Below are positions 26,989 through 35,943 of a stretch of DNA of 64,000 nt, piece by piece. The translations under genes were made by a program, and so were the position numbers. The stretch comes from Hungatella effluvii (GTDB lineage: Bacteria > Bacillota > Clostridia > Lachnospirales > Lachnospiraceae), in NCBI RefSeq assembly GCF_003201875.1, contig NZ_QJKD01000005.1:248001-312000 (forward strand). The letters run 5' to 3'. Under the pieces are notes generated by a model. That model made no database searches and was not told the DNA's origin. It saw nothing but the letters and a program-made list of their open reading frames with translations. The number at the start of each line of letters is the position of its first letter. The first letter of the stretch is position 1.

Positions 26989-28407
26989 CTATATGGCTGC
27001 GGTATGTCTGATGATTCTGTCTTCTACCCAGTGCTCCCGGTAGTAGGTATTACTCTCAAAACGGTCTCCGACCGCCTCCATTCTGGAATACATCCGCCTC
27101 TTTAAGTCCTCCATCCGTTCGCGGTATTCCGGATCTCCGGCCAGATTATTCCTTTCATACGGATCGTTTTCAAGATCGAATAAAAACTCCTGTTGGTCGG
27201 AGCGGTATACGGCATACTTATACCTCCGGGTCCGGAATGCCCGCCATTCCTGCCCGTCCCCCCAGGCCGCGGTAGGCCCGGTACACATCATAAGCGCGCC
27301 GTCGTCTCTGACCTCCTCTCCCTTTACCGCCATGCTGAAATCTTTTCCTTCCGCCCCCAAAGGAACGGGAAGGTCCATGAGCGACAGAAGGGTCGGCATA
27401 ATATCCACCGTGTTCATGACACAGTCTCTCCTGACATTTTTCTCCAGATGTTCCGGCCACCGGATGAGCATCGGCACCCGGACTGCCTCCTCATAGAAAA
27501 TATTCTTCGCTCTCCTGCCATGGGCCCCGAACAGCTCTCCGTGATCGGAGGTAAAGACGATGATGGAGTTCTCTTCCAGGCCGAGGCGGCTGACCGCCTC
27601 CTTCAGACGGCCGATATTGTCATCTAAATTGGCAGTCATGGCATAGTATACCCTCATCCATTCGGGGAGGCACTTCCTCTCCTCTTCGCTTAAGCGGGCC
27701 CACTGGTCGGCGTGCGGATCGTTTTCCGGAAGGTAGTTGGGCGGATAATCGAAATCCGTATGTGCAAACCTCCTTAAGCACTCCTCGGGCACATTATCCG
27801 GTTCCCACGGATCGTGGGGCGTGCCGATGGATAAAAACAGTGCAAAGGGGGAGTCCCCACGGGCCAGCCGTTCCAGCTGGTCTATGGCCATATCGGTCTG
27901 GGCGTCCGGCTCGTATTTGTCATAGTAAATCTTTTCCGGACTGTCCAGATGATAGTAGGCTGTCCCCACGGAATACTCATGGCGGAAATTATAGGCTGCA
28001 AAATACCCGTTAAAGCCCAGCCGGTCCCTGCCCTTTGGAATATAGGAGTTTTTCGGATCGTAATGGTTGCCCAGCTCCGACGCATACATATGCCATTTTC
28101 CGATGTATGCGGTCTCATAGCCATTTTCATTCAACACGTCCGCAAAGGTGTGATGGTTCGGATTCATCCGGATCTCATTGATCACCATCCCCGTACTCGT
28201 CGTATATTTTCCCGTAAACAGTGAGGCGCGGTACGGCGCGCACACCGGATGGCCGCTGACCATCCGGCACAGATCCGTGCTCTCCGCACACAGCGCGTCA
28301 ATGTTAGGAGTCTGGGCTCTTAAGTCTCCCGCATAGCCCAGGCTGGAGTAACGAAGCTGATCTGCAAAAATGTATATCAGATTTGGCTTTTTACTTTCTC
28401 TGCTCAT
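26989..28407 (-). CDS. Arylsulfatase-type sulfatase (S2, cysteine type)
   Basis: Formylglycine-dependent sulfatase of 472 residues. The N-terminal metal site is IFADQLRYSSLG, and the maturation motif CAPYR precedes ASLFTGKY (about residues 51-63). Further ligands are SIGTPHDPWEP and FTSDHGELFGAHGRRAKN. There is no signal peptide. It is only distantly similar to S1 and to the S3/S4 pair, suggesting removal of a different sulfate. It lies 19 nt before the DUF4965 gene and follows the solute-binding protein, all in one operon. Confidence 0.93.
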   Translation of the reverse strand: MSRESKKPNLIYIFADQLRYSSLGYAGDLRAQTPNIDALCAESTDLCRMVSGHPVCAPYRASLFTGKYTTSTGMVINEIRMNPNHHTFADVLNENGYETAYIGKWHMYASELGNHYDPKNSYIPKGRDRLGFNGYFAAYNFRHEYSVGTAYYHLDSPEKIYYDKYEPDAQTDMAIDQLERLARGDSPFALFLSIGTPHDPWEPDNVPEECLRRFAHTDFDYPPNYLPENDPHADQWARLSEEERKCLPEWMRVYYAMTANLDDNIGRLKEAVSRLGLEENSIIVFTSDHGELFGAHGRRAKNIFYEEAVRVPMLIRWPEHLEKNVRRDCVMNTVDIMPTLLSLMDLPVPLGAEGKDFSMAVKGEEVRDDGALMMCTGPTAAWGDGQEWRAFRTRRYKYAVYRSDQQEFLFDLENDPYERNNLAGDPEYRERMEDLKRRMYSRMEAVGDRFESNTYYREHWVEDRIIRHTAAI

Positions 28408-28451
28408 TGGAACCTCTTTCTCTACTATTTTGCTTCCTCCGGCGAACCGCC

Positions 28452-30089
28452 CTATTTCACTTCCTTCGCCATATAGGCATCGAGTCCATCCTGCTTTAAC
28501 TGCAGCGCTTCGTCAATTCCCATTGATTTGATGGTCGCGCGGAAATTATCGAAATTATCCAGCGGCTCCGCGCCCGTGATAAATTTCAGGGTCATCTCAT
28601 CGATATAGGTATTGACCGGAGTCATAATTTCCCCCAGTCTCTGCTGCTCATCCTCCTCCAGCTGGTATGGCGGAAGCTGAAGGCTGCTGTCGATCTTATC
28701 ATCATCCGACCATTTCATACGGATTGCCAGGGCTCCCTCACTCTTTAAGAGGTTCGCATGGCACTCGACATCGGGGTAGTTGATCTTCGGCGCAAAATGT
28801 ACCTTGTAAATAAAGCTGGCTTCCTCTGTTCCAAACTTTGGATTGTTGAGCATGGTGTCGTTATACACCCGCTCGTCTCCCTGCCAATTCCAGTTGACAC
28901 CTTCCACGCCCCAGTTGTAGAGATTGGCGCCTTCCTCCGTGTAGCCGTAATTTAAAAATTTCATGGCGGCTTCTACGTTCTGACAGTCCTTGCTGATGAC
29001 CACCGTGGACTCGTGCTCCCGCGTTCTCGGCCATACATTGTAATCCTCCCAGTGAAGCTGCTGTCCCTCTTCCAGCCTGATATACGGAGCCGACACGACT
29101 TCAAAGCCCTGTCTCTCGCCGCGGTTGAAGGTGGCAACGGTTGGCGCAAGATAGGTACCGATCTGATCCGTGTCAAACAGCGTATTGGCCTCCGCGTCCT
29201 TGATGCTGCTGAAATCCTTGGAGATATAACCGCTGGAATACCACTTGTTAATCAGGGTCAGATAATCCTTAAAGCCGTCCTCCAGAGGCGCACACTTGAC
29301 GACGCCGTCTTTCTGGAAGAAGTTATTATCTTTATTGTAATAAACATCAAACAGGCCTTCCAGCTGTACCTCATATCCGAACTTATCCAGGAGATAAGGA
29401 GTCATTCCCTTCGCCTTGATCTTTTCAAACATGGCCTCGTAATCCGCCACCGTTTTCGGGATATCACAGTCCAGTTCGCTCAATAAGTCCTTCTTGAAGA
29501 CCCATCTGCGGAAAGGCGGGTCGGCAACGGGCTTGCAGTTGTTGAAGCTCACAATATGGCCGTTGTTATCGGTGGACTCCCTGTAAAACTCTTCATTTTC
29601 CGTCAACACCTTATAGTAGTCCGGCGCATACTGGGGAACCAGCTCCGTCAGATCTTTAAACACACCGTCTCTCATTCCCTGAAATTCTCCGCCCGCATAG
29701 CGGTCCGCGTAGGCGATGATATCGGGAAGCTTATCCCCCAGGAACAGCAGATTAAATTCTTCCTGTTCCTGTCCGATCGCCGGATGGATAAATTCAATGT
29801 TGATACCCAGACGTTTCATGGCCTCCTGATACGCCACATTGTCATTGTCGCCAGTCACGTATTTTGCCGCGCTGCTGCCAAATGGAACCCAGTAAGTCAG
29901 GGTAACCGGCTCACTGCTGTTCCCGTCTTTTCCCGCTTCCGGGGTCTCCGTACTCTTCGTCCCCTCTGTTCCTTCTGTTTTCGCTTTTTCGGTCGATGCC
30001 GCGGTACCTGCGCTCTGTGCACTTCCGCATGCGGTAAGTCCTAACATTGCAGCCGCCAGTGTCAAGCATACGATTTGTTTCTTTCTCAT
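28452..30089 (-). CDS. Extracellular solute-binding lipoprotein (LplA type)
   Basis: Carbohydrate-binding lipoprotein of 545 residues that feeds the two permeases encoded just upstream. The signal peptide ends in a lipobox LTACGSA; a Thr/Glu/Ala-rich linker (about 25-60) precedes the binding domain, which contains LTYWVPFGSSAAKYV and GDKLPDIIAYADRYAGGE. LplA/YtcQ-type proteins bind oligosaccharides; the cargo here is probably a sulfated oligosaccharide, inferred from the linked sulfatases. No ATPase gene is nearby. Lpl-type importers commonly share an MsmX-like ATPase encoded elsewhere. Confidence 0.92.
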   Translation of the reverse strand: MRKKQIVCLTLAAAMLGLTACGSAQSAGTAASTEKAKTEGTEGTKSTETPEAGKDGNSSEPVTLTYWVPFGSSAAKYVTGDNDNVAYQEAMKRLGINIEFIHPAIGQEQEEFNLLFLGDKLPDIIAYADRYAGGEFQGMRDGVFKDLTELVPQYAPDYYKVLTENEEFYRESTDNNGHIVSFNNCKPVADPPFRRWVFKKDLLSELDCDIPKTVADYEAMFEKIKAKGMTPYLLDKFGYEVQLEGLFDVYYNKDNNFFQKDGVVKCAPLEDGFKDYLTLINKWYSSGYISKDFSSIKDAEANTLFDTDQIGTYLAPTVATFNRGERQGFEVVSAPYIRLEEGQQLHWEDYNVWPRTREHESTVVISKDCQNVEAAMKFLNYGYTEEGANLYNWGVEGVNWNWQGDERVYNDTMLNNPKFGTEEASFIYKVHFAPKINYPDVECHANLLKSEGALAIRMKWSDDDKIDSSLQLPPYQLEEDEQQRLGEIMTPVNTYIDEMTLKFITGAEPLDNFDNFRATIKSMGIDEALQLKQDGLDAYMAKEVK

Positions 30090-30126
30090 TTTTGATTACC
30101 TCCCAATCAATAATTTTTACCTTCTT

Positions 30127-31002
30127 TTACTCTTTTACAGACCCCATCATCACACCCGACATAAAGTATTTCTGCGCAAACGGATAGATAAACAGAATCG
30201 GGACCGTCGCAACCACAATCGTGGAATATTTGACGATTTCCTCCAGGAACATCGCATCCGTATCCATCATGCTGTTTCCGCCGGATGAATTGGCGATCAG
30301 AATCTCCCGCATGACAAGCTGCAGGGGAAATTTGCTCTTATCTCTCAAATAAATCATGGCATTAAACCAGGAACTCCAGTGCGCCACCGCATAGAACAGC
30401 ACCATAACCGCCATCGTCGCCTTGGACAGCGGCAGGATGATCTTAAACAGAATCACAAAGTCATTGGCGCCATCCAGCCTGGCGGACTCCTCAAGGCTGA
30501 CCGGAATCGACTGGAATGAGGTCTTCATAACGATTAAGTTCCATGTGGATATGGCCCCGGGCAGAACTATCGACCAGATCGTATTATAAAGGCCCAGCCC
30601 CTTCACCAGAAGAAAATTCGGTATGAGTCCCGCATTAAAATACATGGTAAACACGATCAGCAGCGTGAGCGGCCGCTTCAGCATGAAACCTTTTCTGGAC
30701 AGCGCATATGCCCCCAGTATGGTAAGGAACATATTGATGGTTGTTCCCACCAGCACATATACGATGGTATTTACATAGCTGGGCAGAATATTGGGATTCT
30801 CGATCACCACCCGGTACCCCTCCAGGGAGAATCCCAACGGCTTCAGGATGACCCCCGTGTGCCTCATCAGTTCGATGGGATCACTGAAGGACGCCATGAC
30901 CACATGCCACATGGGATAAAGGCAGATCAGCCCCATGAGACCCATCAGGACATATACCATAGCAATAAAGATTCTGTCTCCCAGAGATTTTTGTTTCTTC
31001 AT
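30127..31002 (-). CDS. Carbohydrate ABC transporter permease (LplC/YtcP type)
   Basis: Inner permease of about 291 residues with six predicted transmembrane helices. The ATPase-contact loop is seen in SLEESARLDGANDFVILFKIILPLSKA (quoted region about residues 190-216, key EES-RLDGA). The N-terminus has SFSDPIELM and the C-terminus ends in FAQKYFMSGVMMGSVKE-like residues typical of LplC. The ATG at 31002 has AAAGGAGAG upstream; the longer frame lacks one. It lies between the partner permease and the binding protein. Confidence 0.92.
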   Translation of the reverse strand: MKKQKSLGDRIFIAMVYVLMGLMGLICLYPMWHVVMASFSDPIELMRHTGVILKPLGFSLEGYRVVIENPNILPSYVNTIVYVLVGTTINMFLTILGAYALSRKGFMLKRPLTLLIVFTMYFNAGLIPNFLLVKGLGLYNTIWSIVLPGAISTWNLIVMKTSFQSIPVSLEESARLDGANDFVILFKIILPLSKATMAVMVLFYAVAHWSSWFNAMIYLRDKSKFPLQLVMREILIANSSGGNSMMDTDAMFLEEIVKYSTIVVATVPILFIYPFAQKYFMSGVMMGSVKE

Positions 31003-31028
31003 TCTTCTCTCCTTTCCGGAAACATGCC

Positions 31029-31970
31029 CTACCACAGGCTTTCTCCTGTCGCTTTTCTGCTCAGACGATTTGCCAGCACGAGAATCAGCAGATTGACCGC
31101 CGAGTTAAACAGTCCCACCGCCGTACCATAGCTGTAATTGGTCAGTTCCAGGCCCTGGCGGTAAATATAGGTAGAAATGATATCCGCCGTTTCATATGTA
31201 AGCGGGTTGTAAAGGAGAAATACCTTCTCAAACCCCATTGTCAGAATATTTCCGACTCTCATAATCAGCTGAACGATAATAATCGGCACCAGTCCGGGAA
31301 ATGATACGTAAAGCATTCGTTGAAACCGGCTGGCCCCATCGATGGTGGCAGCCTCATATAAGCCGGGATCAATGGTGGAAAGAGTGGCCAGATAGATGAT
31401 GCTTCCCCAGCCCGCCTCCTGCCATATTCCGCTTAAGACATACATCGGCCGGAACAGCTTTGCATTTGCCATCAGATTACTTCGCTCCACGCCGAAAAGG
31501 GCAAGGAAGTCATTAAAGATTCCATCCGACCTGCTGAACGTCAGGAGCAGGCTGCACATGACGACAAGCGATATGAAGTGAGGCATATAGCTGACCGTTT
31601 GTACCAGCTTCTTGTAGGGACGGCACTGTATCTCATTAATAAGAAGCGCCAGGATGATCGGCACCGGAAATGCCAGAATAATCTGCAGTATATTCAGAAG
31701 CAGCGTATTCCGGATCAGCCTCCATGCGTACGGCCCGGTAAAGAAATCAATAAAATACTTCATGCCTACCCATTTGCTCCCGGAAATCCCAAGCGCAGGC
31801 TTAAAATTCTGGAATGCAATGACGATTTTGCTCATGGGACCGTAGCAGAATACCGCATAATAGATGACTACCGGAAGGAGCATCAGATAGATATAGCGGT
31901 ATCGGATAAAATCCTTTTTCAGCCTTACGGCAAATGCCTCCTCCTGCTTTCGTTTCTTTTCCCTCCTCAT
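31029..31970 (-). CDS. Carbohydrate ABC transporter permease (LplB/YteP type)
   Basis: Partner permease of about 313 residues. A basic N-terminus precedes six helices; LMLLPVVIYYAVFCYGPM, KWVGMKYFIDFFTG and the loop YEAATIDGASRFQRM are typical of LplB/YteP. The ATG at 31970 has AGGGGA upstream and is preferred over GTG at 32009, whose ribosome site would touch the start codon. It is the first gene of a six-gene operon running down to 23395, with a near-consensus promoter and an AraC-type control site at 32027-32103. Confidence 0.92.
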   Translation of the reverse strand: MRREKKRKQEEAFAVRLKKDFIRYRYIYLMLLPVVIYYAVFCYGPMSKIVIAFQNFKPALGISGSKWVGMKYFIDFFTGPYAWRLIRNTLLLNILQIILAFPVPIILALLINEIQCRPYKKLVQTVSYMPHFISLVVMCSLLLTFSRSDGIFNDFLALFGVERSNLMANAKLFRPMYVLSGIWQEAGWGSIIYLATLSTIDPGLYEAATIDGASRFQRMLYVSFPGLVPIIIVQLIMRVGNILTMGFEKVFLLYNPLTYETADIISTYIYRQGLELTNYSYGTAVGLFNSAVNLLILVLANRLSRKATGESLW

Positions 31971-32026
31971 AATACTTCCCCTCTCATTTCCTGATCTCTC
32001 ACGTTTCACTCCTCCTTTCTGCCCAC

Positions 32027-32055
32027 AGTATAGAGGATGACCTTCTTCCTTTCAA
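32027..32055 (-). promoter_or_regulatory. Promoter of the importer/sulfatase operon
   Basis: On the minus strand TTGAAA (32055-32050) and TATACT (32032-32027) are 17 nt apart. It drives the six genes from 31970 down to 23395. Confidence 0.78.
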
Positions 32056-32103
32056 TTTGTGATTCCGTTTCCATATGTAGCCCTGTACCTGCGGGGATAT
32101 GTG
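32053..32103 (-). promoter_or_regulatory. AraC-type regulatory site, copy 1
   Basis: Read on the minus strand: CACATAT (32103-32097), TACATAT 24 nt on (32079-32073), then 12 nt and ACAAATTG (32060-32053), whose last bases enter the -35 box. The same parts in the same order occur at 37475-37524. The likely ligand is the AraC-family regulator encoded at 32120. Confidence 0.7.
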
Positions 32104-32119
32104 CTTTTTAAGCAGTATG

Positions 32120-34405
32120 TCATATTCTCATCTTTTCCCTGTACTGCCCCGGCGTCACGCCCTCATAGCCCTTAAACTTTCTGACGAAATTGGCGACATC
32201 GATATATCCGATCTCCGCCACGATCTCTTTAATCTGTTTATTGCTGTTCACCAGCAGCTCCCTGGCCCGGTCCATCCGGATCATGGTGACATACTGGATA
32301 AAAGAGCAGCCCGTCTCCTGCTTGAAAAACCTGCTGAGGTAATTGGAGGATACGCCGAACTCATCCGCGACGCTCTCTAATCCCATGCTGCTGTCGCCGT
32401 AATGGCAGTTGACATAATCCAGTATTTCTGATCTGCGCTCATTGTTTCTGCTGTCCTTAAATTCGGCGAACTGGCGGCACATCTCGATCGTAAGGCCGGC
32501 CATCTTTTCGCGGAATTCCGGCAGACTCTTAAAGGTGATCAGCTTCTTCAAATCCACATTCTTCAGTTCAAAGCCCTTTAGCTGGTCCAGCGTCTTGATC
32601 GTGATATTGATGATATCGAAGCAGAGGCACTGTGTGATGACGAATGATTTCAGCGGTTCGATCTCTCCAATCATATTGTCCAGCGCCTTTAAAGCCGCCT
32701 CCTCATTAGCCTGCTTCAGACACTGAATAAACAGGGCCTGTTCCAGAATGGGATACTGGATATTCTGTTCCTCGTAACCGATCTCCTCAAACAGAATTAC
32801 CTTCTGATTTCCCAGCATATGGTAATCCGAAGCGATAGCCGCGGACTCCAAAAAAGATCGGTTTATATCCATGACATCTTCGTAGATTCTTCCTATATAA
32901 AAGGGGATGGAAATCTCATGACGGGTCTCCAGTTCACGGCATAAGTGGTCTGCCACGGACAGACGGATATCCACATTTTTCTCCCCCGCGGTCCGCTCCT
33001 CGCAGTTGACAATCACCGCGATTCCGTTGTCCTTCAGCATGTCGAGGCCGTAGACGTGGATAAATGGCTGCATAAAACCGGCCAGAACCGTCATAATGCG
33101 GAGATTTTTATCTTCCTCGAAGCTGTCTTCCACGGGAATCGGAAGCAGGATCACGAAATTATAGCGGTAGCTTAAGTTAATATTTGCCGATTTCAGCGTC
33201 GCCTCCATTTCCTCTGAAGTTTTAAATTTGCCTTTTAGAATCCGCCTCAGACAGGAGGCCACCACCATGGGCCTCTGACGGTTTAAAAGTGCGCTCAGCT
33301 CTTCATTTTTATTTTGCACATCGGCCCATTTATTTGTGATGATCTCAAATTCATTAATTCCTTGCTGCTCCTGATCTGCCATGGTGTCCTGATCCACAAT
33401 CTTCTGGACCAGCTTCTGAATCGGCTTGTAGTTACTCTGTGACAGCACGAGGGAAAGCAGAATTCCACCTATAAACAGGACGGCAATCAGGAAAATATAC
33501 CAGGAGGCAAACTCACTGCTCGACTGATAGAATTTCTTACTGTCCGTGATCGACACCACCGACAGGCCGGAATTTGCCGAAATCTCCCTCATAATGATAA
33601 AGGAACCTCCATCCACCCGTTCTTCTACCAGCTTCCCTCCAGTTCTCCTGTACTTTATGGCCAGATCGTCAAGCGCCTTTCGGCTTAACCCGGAACAGTT
33701 CTCCTGGCCGCATTGAAACAGTGTTAAATACCGTTCATTGAAAATATAGATGGCAGAATCCGCCGTATAATACGTTTTTATCAGCGCATTCAGGGAATCG
33801 GAGTCAAACCCGAAGCCAATGGTGGCAATCGGAATATTGTTCATATACGGAATCGGATACAGAAAATAAACAATGGACGATTCTTCCCCCGCCCGCTTCC
33901 CTTCCCCAATCTTGAGAGAACGGTCATCCTTAACCGAATTTATGGTTCCGAAAAATGAAGCCTCGTTTAAGTCTCCGTACTGGTTCATGTCCTTTTCAAA
34001 TTCGGAGTAAGGAATCTTCCCATCCATTGTGTAAACAGATTTATCCCCTCTTAAATAGAGAATTGGCTTTACATCATTTTCCGTGTCCCCCACGATTTCC
34101 GAATATGTCATCAGCTGAGAGGCCACCAGTCCCTCATCGATCTCCGCCCGCTCGTACCTGACATCATTCAACTGTTCCTCTATCTCACTCCCTGAGAAAT
34201 GATACGCGGCGCTGTTCATCTTTTCCGTCACATAGTCCAGCTTCTGGAGTACCTGCGACAACATGGCTGAATTGGATTTCTCCAGTTCTTTTCTCTCCGT
34301 CATGCGGTTTCCATAATAGAAAAACGCCCCCAACACCAGAAGCGGAATCACCCCGATAAAAATATAGGAATAAAACAGCCGCTTTCTCCAGCTCATTTTT
34401 TTCAT
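32120..34405 (-). CDS. Membrane-bound AraC-family transcriptional regulator
   Basis: Regulator of 761 residues combining an extracellular sensor with DNA binding. Order: transmembrane helix (about 12-30), a Cache-like extracellular domain (about 31-290), a second transmembrane helix (about 296-318), a cytoplasmic linker and middle domain, and a C-terminal AraC HTH pair (about 655-761) with ESVADEFGVSSNYLSRFFKQ and IGYIDVANFVRKFKGYEGVTPGQYR. This layout is common beside Lpl-type importers in Firmicutes. It lies between the two promoters that share its presumed binding site and is itself downstream of the second one, so positive autoregulation by extracellular oligosaccharide is likely. Confidence 0.92.
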   Translation of the reverse strand: MKKMSWRKRLFYSYIFIGVIPLLVLGAFFYYGNRMTERKELEKSNSAMLSQVLQKLDYVTEKMNSAAYHFSGSEIEEQLNDVRYERAEIDEGLVASQLMTYSEIVGDTENDVKPILYLRGDKSVYTMDGKIPYSEFEKDMNQYGDLNEASFFGTINSVKDDRSLKIGEGKRAGEESSIVYFLYPIPYMNNIPIATIGFGFDSDSLNALIKTYYTADSAIYIFNERYLTLFQCGQENCSGLSRKALDDLAIKYRRTGGKLVEERVDGGSFIIMREISANSGLSVVSITDSKKFYQSSSEFASWYIFLIAVLFIGGILLSLVLSQSNYKPIQKLVQKIVDQDTMADQEQQGINEFEIITNKWADVQNKNEELSALLNRQRPMVVASCLRRILKGKFKTSEEMEATLKSANINLSYRYNFVILLPIPVEDSFEEDKNLRIMTVLAGFMQPFIHVYGLDMLKDNGIAVIVNCEERTAGEKNVDIRLSVADHLCRELETRHEISIPFYIGRIYEDVMDINRSFLESAAIASDYHMLGNQKVILFEEIGYEEQNIQYPILEQALFIQCLKQANEEAALKALDNMIGEIEPLKSFVITQCLCFDIINITIKTLDQLKGFELKNVDLKKLITFKSLPEFREKMAGLTIEMCRQFAEFKDSRNNERRSEILDYVNCHYGDSSMGLESVADEFGVSSNYLSRFFKQETGCSFIQYVTMIRMDRARELLVNSNKQIKEIVAEIGYIDVANFVRKFKGYEGVTPGQYREKMRI

Positions 34406-34436
34406 AGTTCCCCTCCTATCCCCCCTCAGCCCAATA

Positions 34437-35893
34437 TCAGGCCAGCACCGATGGGATCATATGTTCAAGCATCTTCTCTTCCAGATGCGCTGCCTCTGCC
34501 TGATATTCCGGCCAGCTTACCCGGTTATCAAACTCATGAGGATCTTTCATTAAATCGATCAATTCTCTTTTCTTTCCATTTTGGCGCTGCAAATGGATGT
34601 ATTTTTTCCGGCCGTCGGTCACCGCCATAAATCCCTCGCCCTCGGCAAACGTATACTCCCGGCTCCACGCGCTGTCCGCCAGATCGTTTCCGTCGCAGCA
34701 GATCTGCCTGCCGCCTGCCGCCCCCAGGCATGTGGGGAGAAAATCCGTGGAATTCACCAGCCGTTCCTCTACAGCCCTTTTACGATTACCGGGATAACGG
34801 ATTAGCAGCGGTATTCTCCACACTTCATCGTAGGCACACATGTTTTTTCCCCACAGGCCGTGATTGCCCAGCATCTCCCCGTGGTCTGCCGTAAACAGGA
34901 TGAGCGCGTTGTCCCCATATCTCTGCCTGACCGCGTCCACAATCTTTCCCACCTGGTCATCAATCAGCTTTACATTGGCGTAGTAGCTGGTTCTCATGCG
35001 CTCCCAGTATTCTTCTGTGTAGCTGCGGCAGCCTTTTCCCTTCGCCGGTCTGGCGCCGTCGATAACGGTTCCGTTACCCCCGCCGTAATAGCTGTCATGG
35101 TGAATCCGGTCCGTCCCGGCAAACTCCCCCTCCCGCCGGATTCGCTCCGGCAGCCTGGACCGGTCGATTCTGTCTACATACTCCTGCGGGGCGTCGAATG
35201 GGAAATGTGGACCGCTGAAGGAAATCCAGGCAAACAGCGGTTTCTTCTGATCGTACCTGCGGATAGATCCAGCGGCCTGATCTCCCACCCATGCGTCGGG
35301 ATGCCAGCAGGCAGGCCCCGGAAACGGAAACACCTTCTGGTACTCCGGGTTCCATACGGCCTCCCGGTACGGCGTTAAGTATCCCGCACGGTCCAGCTCC
35401 CTGCTGTAATCGTCACAGAACCAGGCGGACACCTGTTTGTCATCCTGAAGCCTCAGCTCATCAATTCCCAGCGATTGATAGTACTCCCGGAATTCTTCGT
35501 ACGGAAGCATGGCGTCCGGCATTGTCCGGTCATAGGGAACCGGAGCAAAATGGCACTTTCCAAACAGCGACGTATGATACCCGCTGTCCTTTAAGGCCAA
35601 AAACAGGTTATCCCTTCCAGTATTGAGCGCACACTTCCGAAAATTGCTGTACGCCCGGTTCCGGTGCGGATAGAGGCCGGACAGCATGGCGCACCGGGCA
35701 GGCAGGCACCACGGGCTTACCGTATAGCACCGGCTGTAGACAGTTCCCTCTTCCGCCAGCCGGTCGATATGGGGTGTTTGAATGGTTTTCCGCCATAACA
35801 GCCCAGAGTGTTCCTGTTTAGCTGGTCGCATGTGATCAGGATAATGGCGGGTTTCGCTTCCTTTAAGCCAAGTTCGTTTTTTTCTGCTGTCAT
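34437..35893 (-). pseudogene. Sulfatase S3, frameshifted near its start
   Basis: A sulfatase closely related to the neighbouring S4. The ATG at 35893 has AGGAGGAAG upstream and encodes MTAEKNELGLKEAKPA and then ILITCDQLNRNTLGCYGG, matching S4. At a run of four A (35786-35789, minus strand) the frame breaks, and the remaining 450-odd codons continue in the -1 frame with KTIQTPHIDRLAEEG. One missing A restores a 485-residue protein. The long downstream part is intact and has the cysteine motif CLPAR. It is either a recent null mutation, a sequencing error or a site of low-level slippage. Confidence 0.88.
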
Positions 35894-35905
35894 ACTTCCT
35901 CCTCC

Positions 35906-35943
35906 AGAGCGTGTCTAAAATTGCATTTCGTCAGACACGCTCT
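35906..35943 (-). terminator. Hairpin between the two related sulfatase genes
   Basis: AGAGCGTGTCT (35906-35916) and its exact complement AGACACGCTCT (35933-35943) flank a 16-nt loop. The hairpin includes two bases of the S4 stop codon and ends 12 nt before the S3 start. No T-run follows, so it more likely stabilises or partially attenuates the mRNA than terminates it. Confidence 0.55.
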
